NCBI GenBank assembly: GCA_002402575.1
Contig: DHGD01000121.1
Location: 1-18,321, forward strand
Direction of reading: 5' to 3'
Length of the DNA stretch: 18,321 nt
DNA from: Syntrophomonas sp. UBA4807
Lineage (GTDB): Bacteria > Bacillota > Syntrophomonadia > Syntrophomonadales > Syntrophomonadaceae
Positions 1-7,037 of this stretch are shown here, piece by piece. The translations under genes were made by a program, and so were the position numbers. The notes below the pieces were generated by a model, which saw nothing but the letters and a program-made list of their open reading frames with translations, did not search any database and had not been told where the DNA came from. How positions within the stretch are numbered: position 1 is the stretch's first letter; each line of letters begins with the position of its first letter.

Positions 1-719
1 GCGGCGGCGGCATCCACGATGGCCGGGATCTGAGCCACAACCAGGCCCATGGGGATGAAGAACATGTTGGCCACACTGTGCTCAAAACCGCTGGCCACAA
101 AGGCCATGATGGGGAAAAAGATTCCGAATATTTTCCCTACCACATCTTTGCTGGCCAGAGCCAGCCAAACCGCCATACACACCAGCCAGTTGCAGAGGAT
201 AGCCCGGCAGAAAGCGGCGCTCCAGGTCAGTTCCAGTTTGCCTTTGGCCACCGCCAAGGCCTTGGCCCCCACGGCGCCTTTAAACAATCCTAACGAAACC
301 GCGCCATCCGGCCCGACTCCATAAAATCCGCCCGCTACGATGTAAACCAACAACAGTGAACCCACAAAGTTGGCTATCCATACCACGACCCAGTTCTTCA
401 GCAGGTCTCCCCAACTACAGGAACCATTCATGGCGCCAATCATCATAAACATATTGTTGCCGGTGAACAATTCGGCGCCGCCAATGACCACCAGCATCAA
501 CCCGGTGCTGAACACAGCGCCGAACAGGAGTTGGCCAATGCCGTTGCCCAGGTATTTAGGAATGTCATTGCCGACCACTGTGGCCAGGTTGGCGCCGAAG
601 CCGATGTAGGCGCCGGCCAGAATGCCTAGGATAAACAATTTGCCAAATGACAGCTTTGCTTTTGTTGCGCTGACATTGCAGGCATTGCCTGCTACTTCTC
701 CGGGAGCGAAACAATTCAT
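1..719 (-). CDS. focA: Formate/nitrite transporter (FocA type), C-terminus beyond window edge
   Basis: Membrane channel of the formate/nitrite transporter (FNT) family, which moves formate across the cytoplasmic membrane. The 239 complete codons visible begin MNCFAPGEVAGNAC and hold family signatures: GGAELFTGNNM after the second hydrophobic segment, CNWLVCMAVW in the middle, and FEHSVANMFFIPMG near the edge. About five hydrophobic segments can be read; the family has six, so the last part lies off the left edge. The ATG at 717-719 is preceded by AAGGAAGGGG at a normal distance. It follows fdhA on the same strand with a 95-base gap, so it is probably co-transcribed and exports or imports the formate handled by the dehydrogenase. 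Family membership is firm; formate rather than nitrite as substrate is inferred from the neighbours. Confidence 0.93.
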   Translation of the reverse strand, partial: MNCFAPGEVAGNACNVSATKAKLSFGKLFILGILAGAYIGFGANLATVVGNDIPKYLGNGIGQLLFGAVFSTGLMLVVIGGAELFTGNNMFMMIGAMNGSCSWGDLLKNWVVVWIANFVGSLLLVYIVAGGFYGVGPDGAVSLGLFKGAVGAKALAVAKGKLELTWSAAFCRAILCNWLVCMAVWLALASKDVVGKIFGIFFPIMAFVASGFEHSVANMFFIPMGLVVAQIPAIVDAAA

Positions 720-793
720 CTTTAGATTTCCCCTTCCTTATTGTGTTTGGCGTTTTGTGAAGCGCTAACATATAATCCCTTTAACCAGCATCA

Positions 794-811
794 CCTGTAA
801 ATAATTACAGG
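794..811 (-). promoter_or_regulatory. Stem-loop between fdhA and focA
   Basis: CCTGTAA and TTACAGG form a perfect 7-bp stem with a 4-base loop, starting three bases after the fdhA stop codon. No U-run follows in the minus direction, so it is not a convincing terminator. It could protect the 3' end of the fdhA message or set the ratio between fdhA and focA. A TTTACA on the minus strand within it could be a -35 element for focA, but no good -10 sits at the right spacing. Confidence 0.4.
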
Positions 812-814
812 CCG

Positions 815-3517
815 CTAGATTTTCTCTACTTTACATGCTGAAACTTTGTATTCCGGTATTTTAGCAACTGGATCGAGGAATTCCGAACTGGTCAGCCAGT
901 TGGCGGCGGCTTCAGCGAAGTGGAAGGTCATAAACACAACCTGAGGCGCAACCATGCTGGTCAACTTAGCCCTGATGTTCAGGCCGCCTCGGCGGGTTGA
1001 GATCCTGACCAAATCACCATCTTGAATTCCTTTTGATGCGGCCGTTATCGGATTGATCTCCAGTTCAGGCTCAGGTTTATGGGTGTCCAACGCTGAGGCG
1101 CGGCGGGTCATGGTTCCGGTGTGGTAATGGAACAGACTGCGTCCGGTAGTGAGAATCAAGGGATATTCTTCATCAGGCTGTTCACCAGGAGGAATATAGT
1201 CAATGGCGGCAAAAGCCCCCTTGCCTCTGCTGAAATTGCCGTCTTTGTGCAGGAACGGTGTGCCCGGGTGCTCCTCGGTGGGGCAAGGCCACTGCAAGCC
1301 GCCCTTCTCCAGACGGGCATAGTTGATTCCCGCATAGGAGGGGGTGAGGCCTCTGATTTCTTCAAAGATCTCTTCGGCATTAGCATAGTTCATGGCATAA
1401 CCCATACGGTTGGCAATTTCACAGATAATCTCCCAGTCGGCGCGAGCCTGTCCCGGAGCGGAAACGGCTTTACGAACCCGCTGCACCCGACGCTCGGTGT
1501 TGCTGAAGGTGCCATTCTTTTCCGCGAAACATGAGCCTGGCAACACCACATCGGCATATTTGGCGGTTTCGGTTAGGAATATGTCCTGCACCACCAGGAA
1601 ATCCAGTTTTTCCAAGGCTTCTTCGACATGGTGGAGATCAGGGTCGCTCATCATAGGATTCTCGCCGAAGACATATAAGGCTTTCATTTCACCATGGTAA
1701 GCCTTGTTGATGACCTCGGTGAGAACCAGACCATTTTCAGCAGGCAGGCTGACTCCCCAGGCCTGTTCGAACTTGACTCGCGCGGCTTCATTGGTGACGT
1801 TCTGATAAGCTGTATACACCACCGGGAGTGCGCCCATATCACATGCCCCCTGTACGTTGTTTTGCCCGCGCAAGGGGTCAACGCCGGTGCCAGGGCGTCC
1901 AATATTGCCGGTCAGCATAGCCAGGTTGCACACTGATTTGACATTGTCGGTTCCAGTACGGTGCTGGGTGAGGCCCATGGCATAACAGATCACCGCATTG
2001 CCGCTCTGGGCATAGACACGGGCTGCGGCCCTGATGTCCTCAGCGGGTACGCCGGTGATCGGTTCAGCGAATTCAGGGGTGAATTTCTCCACTAGGGCGG
2101 CCATGGCTTCGTAACCCTCAGTGTGTTCCGCGATAAAGGCTTGGTCAGCCAGACCTTCACTTATAATGACATTCATCATGGCATTTACCAGGGCTACATC
2201 TGAACCCGGTATATGCGGCATGTATACGTCGGCTATCTCAGCCAGATCGGTGCGGCGCGGATCGGCTACGATCAGCTTGGCCCCGTTATACAACTTGTTG
2301 TGCTTGATCTTCATCCCAATGACCGGATGATTCTCAACGGTATTGGATCCAATCACAAAGATACAGTTGGCGTCTTTTTCCAGTTCGCCGATGGAATTGG
2401 TCATCGCACCGCTTCCGAATGCCGCCCCCAGACCGGAGACAGTAACGGAGTGTCAGAGACGGGCGCAATGATCTACATTGTTAGTTCCCAGAACAGCGCG
2501 GGTAAATTTCTGTGCCAGGTAATTCTCCTCATTGGTGACTCGGGCAGAACTGAACAAAGCAATGGAATCAGCGCCGTGCTGAGCTTTGATTTCTCCCAGA
2601 CGTTTGGCTACCAGATCCAGGGCTTCATCCCAGCTGGCCTCTCTGAATTGACCGTTCTCCTTAATGAGCGGCGTGGTGAGGCGATCGGGGGAATTAATGA
2701 AATCCCAGCCGAAACGTCCTTTCACACACAGAGCGCCTTTGTTAACCGGACTTCCTTCCACGGTGCGGTTGGAGGTTACGCCTACCACCTTGTCATCCTT
2801 CACATTCAGTTCCAGGGTACAGCCGGTTCCGCAATAGGTACAGGTGGTCAGGACCTTTTCAACTTCATAGCATCTGCCTAGTCCGGCGCTGACCTTGCTG
2901 GTCAAAGCCCCTACCGGGCATACCATGACGCACTGTCCGCAGAATACGCAGGGGGAGTCGGACAGGTTGCCGTCCAAGAAGGTTGAGATTTTAGCATTAT
3001 GCCCGCGGTTTTTGACATTTATGGCCCGGGCTACGGTGATGTCTTCGCAAGCCCTGACACAGCGGGTGCACATAATGCACTTGTTGTAGTCCCTCTCCAG
3101 GAAAGGATTGGGATCGTCAATCGGATATAGGTGACGTCCGCCTTCTTCGAAACGGCTATCTTTGACGCCATATTGGTAGCAGTAGTCTTGGAACTTGCAG
3201 TCGCCATTTTTTTCGCACACCTGACAATTAAAATTGTGCCGCGCCGCCAGAAGCTCTAATATAACTTTGCGAGCTTCTACGATGTCGGGACTGTCAGTTT
3301 CTATCACCATGCCGTTTTCTGCCGGGGTTACACAGGAGGCCACAAATAAAGGGCGTCCTTTAACTTCGACCAGACACATACGGCAGGAGCCTGCCAAACG
3401 CAGGTCAGGGTCATAGCAAAGTGTAGGCACAGGTATACCTGCAGCCTGGCAAGTTTCCAGAATGGTGCTGCCTCGGGGAGTTTGTATTTCTCTGCCATTA
3501 ATGGTCAGAGTAATCAT
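815..3517 (-). CDS. fdhA: Selenocysteine-containing formate dehydrogenase, catalytic subunit (NuoG-like N-terminus)
   Basis: Oxidises formate to CO2, or the reverse, at a Mo or W bis-pterin site. The frame runs 900 residues if TGA at 2453-2455 is read as selenocysteine (residue 355); normal stop is TAG at 815-817. Domains in order: an N-terminal [2Fe-2S] ferredoxin-like part (Cys34, 45, 48, 62), a His-Cys3 cluster motif (HNFNCQVCEKNGDC), two ferredoxin [4Fe-4S] motifs (CIMCTRCVRAC and CVFCGQCVMVC), then the molybdopterin oxidoreductase part opening with CTYCGTGC at about residue 225. The active site reads DHCARL-U-HSVTVSG and GSGAMTNSI, as in known Sec enzymes. Length fits the NuoG-fused FdhA of acetogens and syntrophs. 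GAAAGGAGGG precedes the ATG; the gene starts 18 bases after the nuoF-like stop. Probably cytoplasmic: no signal peptide is visible. Confidence 0.95.
2415..2455 (-). promoter_or_regulatory. Selenocysteine UGA codon with bacterial SECIS hairpin
   Basis: UGA at 2455-2453 is followed by a hairpin whose apical stem pairs GUCUCC (2440-2435) with GGGGGC (2429-2424) around the loop GGUCU (2434-2430). From memory of the E. coli fdhF element, the GGUCUG loop bases lie at the same distance from UGA (bases 22-27 counting U of UGA as 1). This would recruit the SelB elongation factor. No sel genes are in the window, so they must be elsewhere. Confidence 0.88.
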
Positions 3518-3535
3518 GGCTTTCCCTCCTTTCCG

Positions 3536-4756
3536 TTAGATTTGCAGTCTGGCCTGGTATTCCGCTTTGAAATGCTCCATGGTGGTCAGAATGGGGCCGG
3601 GAGCTGCCTGACCCAGTCCACACAGACACGCCTTGGTCATCACTCGGGACAGCAGAGCCAGTTTATCCAAATCTGCCGGGGCCGCCTGGCCCTTGTTAAT
3701 TTTCTTCATGATCTCATAGGCACGGAAAGTGCCCTCTCTGCAGGGGTTACATTTTCCACAGGATTCATGTTCAAAAAATTTCGAAATGCGAGTTACGATA
3801 TCGATGATATCACGGGTTTCGTCCATGACTAAAACCGCCCCGGTACCGAGAGTGGCGCCGATGTTCCTCATGGAATCCGCGTCGATAGGTGTGTCCAATA
3901 ATGATTCGGGAATGAATCCGCCTGAGGTCCCTCCGATTTGTACCGCCTTGAACTTCTTACCTCCGCGTATTCCCCCACCAAAATCAAAAATAACTTCGCG
4001 GATGGTTGTATTGGTCGGTACTTCAATGGGAATACGATTGACCACATCACCGGTCAGGGTCAAAACCTTGGTCCCCGGGTAGCTTGGCGTTCCGATGGAA
4101 GCAAACCACGCTCCCCCCCGCATCACAATATCGGGCAAATTGGCAAAGGTTTCCACATTGTTCACCACCGTGGGCTTATCCCACAATCCGGATACTCCCG
4201 GAAACGGGGGCTTGAAGCGCGGTTCACCGCGGTGACCTTCTATCGACTCAATCAAAGCGGTTTCTTCACCACACACATAAGCGCCGCCGCCCATGCGGAC
4301 TTCGATATTAAAGTCCCCCAGGACTCCGCTACTTCTAGCCTGATCGATGGCTCGACGCAGCAAGTCCACCACATAAGGATACTCTCCCCTGCAGTAGATG
4401 TAGCCTTGATTGGAATTGATAGCGTGGCCACATATAGCCATGCCTTCCAACAAACGCTGCGGGTCTTTTTCCACGATGGTACGGTCCTTGTAGGTTCCTG
4501 GTTCCCCTTCATCCAGGTTGCAAACCACGTATTTGACCGGAGCCTCGGGAACAAAGCTCCATTTCATACCGGCATTGAAACCGGCGCCGCCGCGGCCTCT
4601 GAGATTTGACTTCTTTACTTCGGCGATCAAATCAGTTCGCGCCATGCTGCGGGCTTTTTCCAGAGCTTTATAACCGCCGGCTTGCACATAATCCTCAATC
4701 TTGTCAGGATTGATCTGATCGGCATTGCGCAATACGATGCGCATCTCTGCAGCCAT
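3536..4756 (-). CDS. NuoF/HymB-like flavin and Fe-S NAD(H)-reactive subunit of the formate dehydrogenase
   Basis: Probably the FMN-containing subunit that passes electrons between NAD(H) and the Fe-S chain of FdhA. The 406-residue protein shows the FMN/NAD-binding motifs GRGGAGFNAGMKWSF and GGGAYVCGEETALIESIEG of complex I 51-kDa subunits, and the [4Fe-4S] motif ESCGKCNPCREGT (Cys333, 336, 339) with a fourth Cys in KACLCGLG. A longer reading starting at 4774 is possible, but its first codons are themselves the ribosome binding site AAAGGAGGG, so the ATG at 4754-4756 is preferred. It lies 25 bases after the nuoE-like gene and 18 before fdhA. It lacks the extra N-terminal thioredoxin-like and C-terminal ferredoxin extensions of some HydB proteins. 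Whether the complex also uses ferredoxin (bifurcation) cannot be decided from sequence. Confidence 0.92.
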   Translation of the reverse strand: MAAEMRIVLRNADQINPDKIEDYVQAGGYKALEKARSMARTDLIAEVKKSNLRGRGGAGFNAGMKWSFVPEAPVKYVVCNLDEGEPGTYKDRTIVEKDPQRLLEGMAICGHAINSNQGYIYCRGEYPYVVDLLRRAIDQARSSGVLGDFNIEVRMGGGAYVCGEETALIESIEGHRGEPRFKPPFPGVSGLWDKPTVVNNVETFANLPDIVMRGGAWFASIGTPSYPGTKVLTLTGDVVNRIPIEVPTNTTIREVIFDFGGGIRGGKKFKAVQIGGTSGGFIPESLLDTPIDADSMRNIGATLGTGAVLVMDETRDIIDIVTRISKFFEHESCGKCNPCREGTFRAYEIMKKINKGQAAPADLDKLALLSRVMTKACLCGLGQAAPGPILTTMEHFKAEYQARLQI

Positions 4757-4781
4757 CCTTTTCCCTCCTTTCATTATTAAG

Positions 4782-5228
4782 TTACTTGCATAAGGCTAAC
4801 ACCGCCGGTACTTGTTCTGGATTCATGTCTACGTAAGGCATGCTATTGATGGTAATAACTGGAGTTCCCTGGCATTGTCCCACACATTCAGTTAATTCCA
4901 GGGTAAATTTGCCATCCGCAGTAGTTTCGCCCACCTTAATTCCCAATTCATCTTCGAAGGTCTTGATGAGAATGTCGGCGCCGGCTATGTGACAAGGCGC
5001 GCTTTCACACATACGGATGATATACTGGCCTCTTTTGGCGACTGAGAGGTAAGAGTAAAATGTTGCCACTCCGAACGCCTGGGCAGCAGAGATACCGAAC
5101 ACCCGCGCTGCATATTCAACCGCTTCCTCAGGAAGATAGTTGTATTCCCTCTGTACAGCGTGATAGGCTTCTATTATTCCCCCTGGTTTGTCCTTATAAG
5201 AATTAATAATATCCTGGATGGTAGCCAC
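4782..5228 (-). CDS. NuoE/HymA-like thioredoxin-fold [2Fe-2S] subunit
   Basis: Small electron-transfer subunit of the complex I 24-kDa family, partner of the NuoF-like protein. The 148-residue product has an N-terminal helical part (IIEAYHAVQREYNYLPEEAV) and a C-terminal thioredoxin-like fold with the four cluster ligands as C-x4-C (Cys74, Cys79) and C-x3-C (Cys115, Cys119), the standard NuoE pattern. A GTG start at 5226-5228 is chosen because AAAGGAGGTGA lies seven bases before it; the upstream ATG at 5252 would place that site inside the coding region. First gene of the formate dehydrogenase operon. Length is close to the usual 150-160. Confidence 0.92.
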   Translation of the reverse strand: MATIQDIINSYKDKPGGIIEAYHAVQREYNYLPEEAVEYAARVFGISAAQAFGVATFYSYLSVAKRGQYIIRMCESAPCHIAGADILIKTFEDELGIKVGETTADGKFTLELTECVGQCQGTPVITINSMPYVDMNPEQVPAVLALCK

Positions 5229-5342
5229 TGTTTCACCTCCTTTCAAAGTCATAAAAACAAAAGATATCCCCTGACTTTTGATGCCAGTTCCGGTACATAA
5301 TTATTTCGTGATATATTTAAAAATACCTGCCTGTTTGGTGTA

Positions 5343-5356
5343 CTTTGTCGACAAAG
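5343..5356. promoter_or_regulatory. Perfect 14-bp palindrome, candidate operator
   Basis: CTTTGTCGACAAAG is a perfect inverted repeat 115 bases upstream of the nuoE-like start. It resembles no operator I can name with confidence; it is not the TTGTTAA-N4-TTAACAA form of clostridial Rex sites. About one such palindrome is expected by chance in a window this size, so the case rests on its position and on the second palindrome nearby. Confidence 0.35.
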
Positions 5357-5466
5357 AGCAGTGAACTTAAGCGAAAAACGAAATCTATCGGCTTAATTGA
5401 CTATAAAAACCGAAAATTGTCGTACCGGATCAGGATGAAGAATAGGCAATAAATGTAATTGTGAAA

Positions 5467-5480
5467 ATACACTAGTGTAT
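5467..5480. promoter_or_regulatory. Second perfect 14-bp palindrome, candidate operator
   Basis: ATACACTAGTGTAT is perfectly symmetric and lies 124 bases from the first palindrome in the same intergenic region. Its sequence differs from the first, so they are not copies of one site. Candidate binding site for a dimeric regulator of the formate dehydrogenase operon. Confidence 0.35.
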
Positions 5481-5618
5481 ACAAAAGACACAAATTACGT
5501 CAGGAATTTTAATTTCAGCATAATAATATCTGCGGTTAAAAATGATTGAAGGGCGATGAAAGCGGGTGCCCGGGCAAGGCGCTAATGGTTGGGTTTAAGG
5601 TGGGGGGGTGGGTAAATA

Positions 5619-5651
5619 GCAAACAAAATGAGGCACGGGTTGTCCCGCGCC
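5619..5651 (-). terminator. Rho-independent terminator of the cold-shock gene
   Basis: In the minus direction GGCGCGGG pairs with CCCGTGCC (8 bp, one G-U) around the loop ACAA, followed by TCATTTTGTTTG. It begins 26 bases after the stop codon and separates the cold-shock gene from the formate dehydrogenase operon. Confidence 0.85.
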
Positions 5652-5676
5652 CCACGGTCGTCATTTATCAGACTGA

Positions 5677-5877
5677 CTAGGAGACGATGTGCACGTTGGA
5701 GGCCTGCTGGCCTTTAGGCCCGGAAGTAACATCAAATTTGACGGTCTGACCTTCGTTCAGGGAGCGGAACCCGCTGCTCTGAATGGCGGACTGATGCACA
5801 AAAACGTCCTGTCCGGTTTCAGCTTCAATAAATCCAAATCCTTTGCTGTCACTAAACCATTTTACTTTGCCGATCAA
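5677..5877 (-). CDS. csp: Cold-shock domain protein (CspA family)
   Basis: Single OB-fold RNA/DNA-binding protein acting as an RNA chaperone in the cytoplasm. The 66-residue product has both nucleic-acid-binding motifs, KGFGFI (RNP1) and DVFVHQSAI (RNP2), and the start xIGKVKWFSDSKG typical of the family; 65-70 residues is the usual size. The start is TTG (5875-5877): no ATG fits the conserved N-terminus, and GGAGG lies ten bases upstream. The leader contains two hairpins, as in other csp genes whose leaders sense temperature. It has its own terminator and is probably a single-gene unit. Confidence 0.95.
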   Translation of the reverse strand: MIGKVKWFSDSKGFGFIEAETGQDVFVHQSAIQSSGFRSLNEGQTVKFDVTSGPKGQQASNVHIVS

Positions 5878-5902
5878 TTTAGAAATCCCTCCAAAAATTC
5901 AA

Positions 5903-5963
5903 CTCGAGGTCAAACCTCAAGTCCTTTTATTGTCATGTCCACCTAAGCCGGGTGGACATAGAC
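5903..5963 (-). promoter_or_regulatory. Two tandem hairpins in the cold-shock gene leader
   Basis: Hairpin 1: ATGTCCACC (5935-5943) pairs perfectly with GGTGGACAT (5951-5959) around a 7-base loop, and GTC/GAC can add three pairs beyond a one-base bulge (to 5963). Hairpin 2: CTCGAGGT (5903-5910) pairs with ACCTCAAG (5914-5921), one G-U on the RNA strand, 3-base loop. No U-run follows, so they are not terminators. They lie 25-87 bases before the start codon, where csp messages carry temperature-dependent structure. Confidence 0.5.
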
Positions 5964-5987
5964 AAATCATGCCCGTTAAGGACTAAT

Positions 5988-6018
5988 CTCATACTGAGTT
6001 TTCAGATCAACCTGTCAA
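5988..6018 (-). promoter_or_regulatory. Possible sigma-A promoter of the cold-shock gene
   Basis: On the minus strand TTGACA (6018-6013) is a perfect -35, followed after 19 bases by TATGAG (5993-5988), a 4 of 6 match to TATAAT. The spacing is longer than ideal. It would give a leader of about 100 bases containing both hairpins. Confidence 0.4.
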
Positions 6019-6277
6019 AAGCAGTAAAAGAACTAGTCTACTGGAAGGCGCGCTGAAATAATGCTGGAGAGGGTCGAGCCTGATGGGGCGTTAATAGTTG
6101 AGAATAATGAAGCATCTGCGGAAACGGATATAATAATGTCTAATTAAGAAGAATATAGCCGCTGACACTTATCGCTGTGCTGGCATGGGCAAAATGACGA
6201 TACACAAATACGGTACAGGAGGGCCCCGCCAGGGCTGAGGCCTAATCTGTTAGAAACCAATGTGGCTGTTAAGGTGT
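6019..6277. other. Intergenic stretch with no recognised gene
   Basis: Lies between the possible csp promoter and the possible cupin terminator. Short open frames here lack ribosome binding sites and recognisable protein sequence. There is a GC-rich patch near 6220-6243 with several alternative short stems. I see nothing else. Confidence 0.5.
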
Positions 6278-6302
6278 GAAAAACCAGAACGCAGATATCT
6301 GG
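6278..6302 (-). terminator. Weak terminator after the cupin gene
   Basis: In the minus direction CCAGA pairs with TCTGG (5 bp, 9-base loop) and is followed directly by TTTTTC. The stem is short, so this is tentative. It lies about 80 bases after the cupin stop codon. Confidence 0.4.
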
Positions 6303-6380
6303 GGGTCAAAGCACATCTATACCCAGCCCCATAAGATTTTATGCAGACCCAGCTGGAAATCAAGGCCGATGTCTGAGCGG

Positions 6381-6701
6381 TTAGAGGTTGGGGCACCTAA
6401 TCACCAGGAGATCCAAATCCTCCCCTTGATCGGCCAGGATGGAACGCTCCCGGTCCCTGGGGCATACCAGATAGCTGTCTTTACTGACCAGCTGGGATGT
6501 TCCATCCACGACTATCGTACCCCGGCCATTTCTGACTACGAATACAACTTCTACTGGGGCTAGGTGGCTGGCAACTTCCTCTCCGCAGGCTAAGAGGAGG
6601 TTGACCAGGCGCAGTTCGGGAACATTCCGCAGCATCCGCGAGCGCCCTCCCAAGGGAGTGGGCTGCCAGGCGACACTATCCAATGATTTGCTTTCTATCA
6701 T
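6381..6701 (-). CDS. Small single-domain cupin protein
   Basis: A 106-residue protein whose middle, roughly residues 35-100, reads as one cupin beta-barrel: LLLACGEEVASHLAPVEVVF, then NGRGTIVVDG, then a second strand set ending in LLVIRCPNL. Cupins of this size bind small molecules, sense ligands or act as metal enzymes; the substrate cannot be told. The metal site looks incomplete: of the usual HxH-x3/4-E set, His and Glu are present but the second His is Ala (HLAPVE), and the His of motif 2 is replaced by Arg (CPRDRER). A catalytic metal role is therefore doubtful. AAAGAGGTG lies five bases before the ATG. The gene abuts a possible 22-codon ORF and is divergent from the DUF2284 gene. Confidence 0.8.
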   Translation of the reverse strand: MIESKSLDSVAWQPTPLGGRSRMLRNVPELRLVNLLLACGEEVASHLAPVEVVFVVRNGRGTIVVDGTSQLVSKDSYLVCPRDRERSILADQGEDLDLLVIRCPNL

Positions 6702-6770
6702 TCACACACCTCTTTCAGGCAAGGCATGGAAACGGTTCTTTTGCCTTGCACCTATCTTGCGTACCGACAT
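6702..6770 (-). CDS. Possible 22-residue leader ORF abutting the cupin gene
   Basis: ATG at 6768-6770 opens a frame reading MSVRKIGARQKNRFHALPER then GV, stop TGA at 6702-6704, directly touching the cupin ATG (TGA-ATG). AGAGG lies eight bases upstream of its start. The peptide is basic and I recognise no family. The touching stop and start suggest translational coupling if it is real, but a frame this short can arise by chance. Confidence 0.3.
   Translation of the reverse strand: MSVRKIGARQKNRFHALPERGV
6719..6749 (-). promoter_or_regulatory. 8-bp inverted repeat just upstream of the cupin ribosome binding site
   Basis: GCAAGGCA (6719-6726) and TGCCTTGC (6742-6749) are perfect inverted repeats separated by 15 bases, within which GAA/TTC can pair further. 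In cupin mRNA the stem ends six bases before the Shine-Dalgarno site, so it could be an operator or control ribosome access. Confidence 0.4.
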
Positions 6771-7037
6771 GCCTCGTTCCTCTCCTCGTTGTGGTAAAGA
6801 TGAGCCTTGCCTGCTCAGCGGAGAAAAATTTGATGCGTTAAGGTATTCCGCCTCTTCGGAAGAGATGAATCACAGCGTCCCCAATAACGAGCAGGACGGG
6901 TTAAATTAACTCTTCCACACGATGCTTTGGCCCAGATGGCATCGGCTCGCCAAGTAATTCATAATTAGCCTTCGAAGGATTAACGACAGCACTTGTCAAA
7001 TATATTACCACAAACCGGGATATTCAGGAGGATGGCC
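6771..7037. other. Divergent intergenic region, cupin and DUF2284 genes
   Basis: About 270 bases that should hold the promoters of both genes. TATATT at 6999-7004 is a possible -10 for the plus-strand gene, without a good -35. TTCCG/CGGAA and CTCTT/AAGAG give small alternative stems near 6846-6864. No gene is recognised. Confidence 0.4.

Larger units (their letters stand above)
5229..5618. other. Gene-free stretch upstream of the formate dehydrogenase operon
   Basis: About 390 bases without a credible gene between the cold-shock gene terminator and the nuoE-like gene. It should hold the operon promoter (minus strand), but I see no -35/-10 pair I would defend; TATAGT at 5399-5404 (minus) is the best -10 and lacks a -35. 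It holds two perfect 14-bp palindromes (listed separately), a TGCCCGGGCA palindrome near 5567-5576 and a G-rich run at 5591-5612. A sigma-54 -24/-12 pattern was looked for and not found. Confidence 0.6.

Noticed and set aside
2453..2455. TGA as a true stop, making two formate dehydrogenase genes
   Set aside because: The frame continues without another stop, the flanking residues are the Sec active site, and a SECIS hairpin follows.
2213..2881. 222-codon plus-strand ORF
   Set aside because: It lies wholly antisense to fdhA, has no recognisable domain and is explained by the codon bias of the real gene.
3938..4609. 223-codon plus-strand ORF
   Set aside because: Antisense to the NuoF-like gene, whose motifs are complete across the same bases.
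4757..4774. Longer start for the NuoF-like protein (MKGGKR...)
   Set aside because: These codons are the ribosome binding site of the next ATG.
6276..6563. 95-codon plus-strand ORF over the cupin gene
   Set aside because: The minus strand encodes a recognisable cupin with a good ribosome binding site.
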